DNA of 64,000 nt, taken from positions 62,001-126,000 of the forward strand of contig CANMHG010000006.1 in the NCBI GenBank assembly GCA_947497585.1. Direction: 5' to 3'. Origin of the DNA: an uncultured Bacillaceae bacterium. GTDB taxonomy: Bacteria > Bacillota > Bacilli > Bacillales > Bacillaceae_L. Below, piece by piece: positions 61,839-64,000 of the stretch. Numbering within the stretch: position 1 is the first letter of the stretch; every line of letters begins with the position of its first letter. The position numbers and the translations under genes are program-made. Under the pieces are notes generated by a model, which was not told the origin of the DNA, made no database searches, and worked only from the letters and a program-made list of their open reading frames with translations.

Positions 61839-63065
61839 TTATTTACGCTTAACTAACAATGGCTCAGCCTCATCTTCTACACCTACTAATCCTAAGGCTG
61901 TTACGAGGATTTTTTGAGGTCCGAAGTAGGCATCCTGAGGATCAAAATACTCCTCTAACGTGTGCACTCCTCCGAAATCTCCTCCACCTCCGAGTGTAAT
62001 AGCCGGAATCCCTAAACTAATAGGAACATTTGAGTCGGTACTACTCGCTTCACATAATTCAGGCTTAAAACCAAGAGCAACATCAACTGCCAACGAAGTT
62101 TGAACGATTAGGCTTTCAGCAGACTGTGAGCCAGCAGGTCGATCTCCAACTAACTCGAGATTTACCTTAATTGATTCTTTGTTCCACCGCTTGTTTTCAT
62201 CACTACCTGTACTCTGAATAACGGTTAGAATTTTTTGTTCTAGCTTCGTTAATTCTTCCTGTGACGTTGAACGAATATCAACAAGCATCGATGCTTGTGC
62301 AGCAATAGTATTTACAGAGGTTCCACCATCAATAGTTCCTATGTTAAAGGTCGTTCTTGGTTGAATAGGTGTTTCTATATCAGCTATCTTCGCAATGGCT
62401 CTTCCTAGAGCATGAATAGCACTCGGTGTTCCGAAATTTCCGAAACTATGCCCTCCAGGCCCCGTGTACGTTACTTTATATCGACGACTTCCTGTACCAA
62501 GATACACAGTGCGATTAGGCTCACCTGGCTCAATAGAAATAAAGCCATCGATGTCATCATTCTCTTGAAACAACGCCTTTACTCCCCTTAGATCTCCTAA
62601 ACCTTCTTCTCCAACAGTTGCAACAAAAATGAGATCACCTATTGTCTTTATATTTGAATGATTCAAGGCTCTTAGTAAGGTTAATAACACCGCTAGTCCT
62701 CTACCGTCATCTGATATACCTGGTGCATAGACCTTACCGTCTCTCACCTTAGGAATAACGTCCGTACCCTCAGGGAAGACAGTGTCTAAGTGAGCAGATA
62801 CAACAAGCTTAGGTCCCTTACCCGTTCCCGCTTTTGTCCCAATCACATTTCCAATAGCATCTACATAGACATTCTCAAGACCAAGTTTCTTAAAACGACT
62901 TACAAACTCGACACCCCTTACCTCTTCTTGAAAGGTTGGTGCTGGGATTGAGGTTATGTCGATCTGATCTTTCGTCGTGTTATCATTATCTTCTTTTAAA
63001 AAGGCTAAAGCCTCTTTTACTGTTTCTAAACTTACTAGATTGTTTACGACTTTTTCCACCATCAT
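61839..63065 (-). CDS. M20 family metallopeptidase (PepT-like)
   Basis: 408 residues. First zinc ligand motif VSAHLDTVFPEG, bridging Asp in APGISDDGRGLAVL, catalytic Glu in VATVGEEGLGDLRG, and a lid domain in the middle (GPGGHSFGNFGTPSAIHALG). Resembles tripeptidase T-like and Xaa-His dipeptidase-like M20 proteins. Cytoplasmic. ATG at 63065 with AGGAGG upstream. Transcribed away from the dehydrogenase gene. Confidence 0.85.
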   Translation of the reverse strand: MMVEKVVNNLVSLETVKEALAFLKEDNDNTTKDQIDITSIPAPTFQEEVRGVEFVSRFKKLGLENVYVDAIGNVIGTKAGTGKGPKLVVSAHLDTVFPEGTDVIPKVRDGKVYAPGISDDGRGLAVLLTLLRALNHSNIKTIGDLIFVATVGEEGLGDLRGVKALFQENDDIDGFISIEPGEPNRTVYLGTGSRRYKVTYTGPGGHSFGNFGTPSAIHALGRAIAKIADIETPIQPRTTFNIGTIDGGTSVNTIAAQASMLVDIRSTSQEELTKLEQKILTVIQSTGSDENKRWNKESIKVNLELVGDRPAGSQSAESLIVQTSLAVDVALGFKPELCEASSTDSNVPISLGIPAITLGGGGDFGGVHTLEEYFDPQDAYFGPQKILVTALGLVGVEDEAEPLLVKRK

Positions 63066-63149
63066 CGTAGCCTCCTACTATGTACTGTTTCAATTATAAC
63101 AACTTTTTCTAATAGTCTGTTAAAATAGATACTAAACGGAGGGATTGAT

Positions 63150-64000
63150 ATGTCTACTAGAAAAATTGTAATTACTCAAGATATTGACCAAGAATATTAT
63201 CACCAAATAAAAGAGATTATTCCTGATTGGGAAATGATTGTAGGAAAACAGAAGGAAGTTTGGGAGTCACACCTCCAAGATGCTGAAATCATTGCTGGTT
63301 GGAAAAAAGAAGTGAAGGAGCACAGCATTGATAAGGACTCAAAGTTAAGGTGGCTTCAGGCTTGGAGTGCTGGAGTTAACAACCTACCATTAACTCAGTT
63401 AGAATCTAAGAATGTCCATTTAACAAGTGCTAATGGTGTTCATGCTTACCCAATTTCCGAAACCATTTTCGCCTTAATGCTCGGGTTAACGCGAAAAATT
63501 CATTCTTATGTTCGAAATCAAACAGAAAAAAAGTGGCATCATGACAACCTAAAGCTAGAGATACATGAGAAAACAATTGGAATTATTGGTGTTGGTGAAA
63601 TCGGAAAAGAAACTGCTAAAATTGCAAAAGCTTTCGGAATGAAAGTTTTGGGCTTACGTCATTCAGGCAAGCCTGAACAGTTTGTAGATGAAATGTATAC
63701 ACCTGATCAACTGAACGAGATTCTTCCACAGTGTGATTATGTGGTGATCACATTACCTCTTACAAAAGAAACACAGCATATGTTTGGTGAGAAGCAGTTT
63801 GATCTTATGAAACCTACTTCTTTCTTAATAAATATTGGACGCGGGGAAATTGTTATCGAGGAAGATTTAACTGCTGCATTACAAGAAGGGAAAATTGCTG
63901 GAGCTGGACTTGATGTGTTTGAAAAAGAGCCACTCAGTGAGGAAAGCCCACTTTGGGTTCTTGAAAATGTTATTATTACGCCTCATACATCGGGTTCGAC
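63150..64000 (+). CDS. D-2-hydroxyacid dehydrogenase, 3' end outside window
   Basis: 283 codons seen. NAD-binding Rossmann motif IGIIGVGEIGKETAKIA, and the three active-site regions: Arg in NIGRGEIVIEED, Glu in LDVFEKEPLSEES, and His in ITPHTSGS at the very end. The N-terminal substrate domain starts at the ATG 63150 with GGAGGGATTGAT upstream. Could be a hydroxyacid or phosphoglycerate-type reductase; substrate unknown. Confidence 0.86.
   Translation, partial: MSTRKIVITQDIDQEYYHQIKEIIPDWEMIVGKQKEVWESHLQDAEIIAGWKKEVKEHSIDKDSKLRWLQAWSAGVNNLPLTQLESKNVHLTSANGVHAYPISETIFALMLGLTRKIHSYVRNQTEKKWHHDNLKLEIHEKTIGIIGVGEIGKETAKIAKAFGMKVLGLRHSGKPEQFVDEMYTPDQLNEILPQCDYVVITLPLTKETQHMFGEKQFDLMKPTSFLINIGRGEIVIEEDLTAALQEGKIAGAGLDVFEKEPLSEESPLWVLENVIITPHTSGS

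Overview
The window comes from a low-GC, endospore-forming member of the Bacillaceae (Bacillus in the broad sense). Evidence for this: strong AAAGGAGG-type Shine-Dalgarno sites, sporulation genes (spoIIP, pdaA, a SpoVB-like flippase), several tiny protein families known mainly from bacilli (SE1561, BH0509, RAxF-45, YwbE, UPF0435), and partial gene-order agreement with the yfj-yfk-yfm part of the Bacillus subtilis map. No rRNA, tRNA, prophage, insertion sequence with transposase or CRISPR array is visible. The text is mostly ordinary chromosomal backbone with unusual repeat DNA between genes.

Layout. 1-3139: oligopeptide ABC transporter in the order appD-appF-appA (right to left; appA is cut by the window edge). 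3400-10641: two unknown membrane genes, truA, a 23S rRNA uridine methyltransferase, pdaA, class I fumarase, then a 52-bp tandem repeat array and a SE1561-family gene. 10781-24585: yfkAB, yfkD, a YczE-like membrane protein, a candidate standalone structured RNA, OsmC-like protein, YfkF-like exporter, a PerR-box-controlled iron efflux ATPase (pfeT), yfkH/yfkI-like pair, yfkK, a YfhP-like hydrolase, GNAT, DUF1992, mreBH and an arylamine N-acetyltransferase. 24652-39610: an ABC-F protein, RAxF-45, SpoVB-like flippase, a VWA-like fragment, spoIIP, a CPBP protein that has lost its catalytic glutamates, a secreted TIM-barrel-like protein behind a c-di-GMP-I riboswitch, yfmM, helD, and a P450/GDPD pair. 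39695-49830: ywbE and its partner, a second 52-bp array, an NAD(P)-binding protein, a DEAD-box helicase, and the nitrite reduction/siroheme operon nasD-nasE-nasF-sirB-sirC with two FNR-type palindromes upstream, preceded by a membrane histidine kinase. 49964-64000: glutaminyl-tRNA synthetase (uncommon in bacilli), ZIP transporter, the cell-envelope stress operon liaI-liaH-liaF-liaS-liaR, a third 52-bp array, Mpg glycosylase, a D-threonine-aldolase-like enzyme, RocB-like and M20 peptidases, a Gmad2 lipoprotein, and a 2-hydroxyacid dehydrogenase cut by the window end.

The most unusual signal is not a gene. Three intergenic arrays (about 10145-10404, 40168-40620 and 56556-57010) have unrelated sequences yet the same exact period of 52 bp, and in each the unit contains an interrupted palindrome able to form a hairpin. 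In the third array several copies carry paired changes that keep the stem intact. 52 is not a multiple of three, so the arrays are not coding, and it equals five turns of B-DNA. This looks like a family of structured or helically phased repeats with interchangeable sequence. A second repeat class consists of larger GC-rich palindromic elements (14323-14457, 18467-18645, 51799-51950, 23652-23761), at least one with perfect 19-bp terminal inverted repeats.
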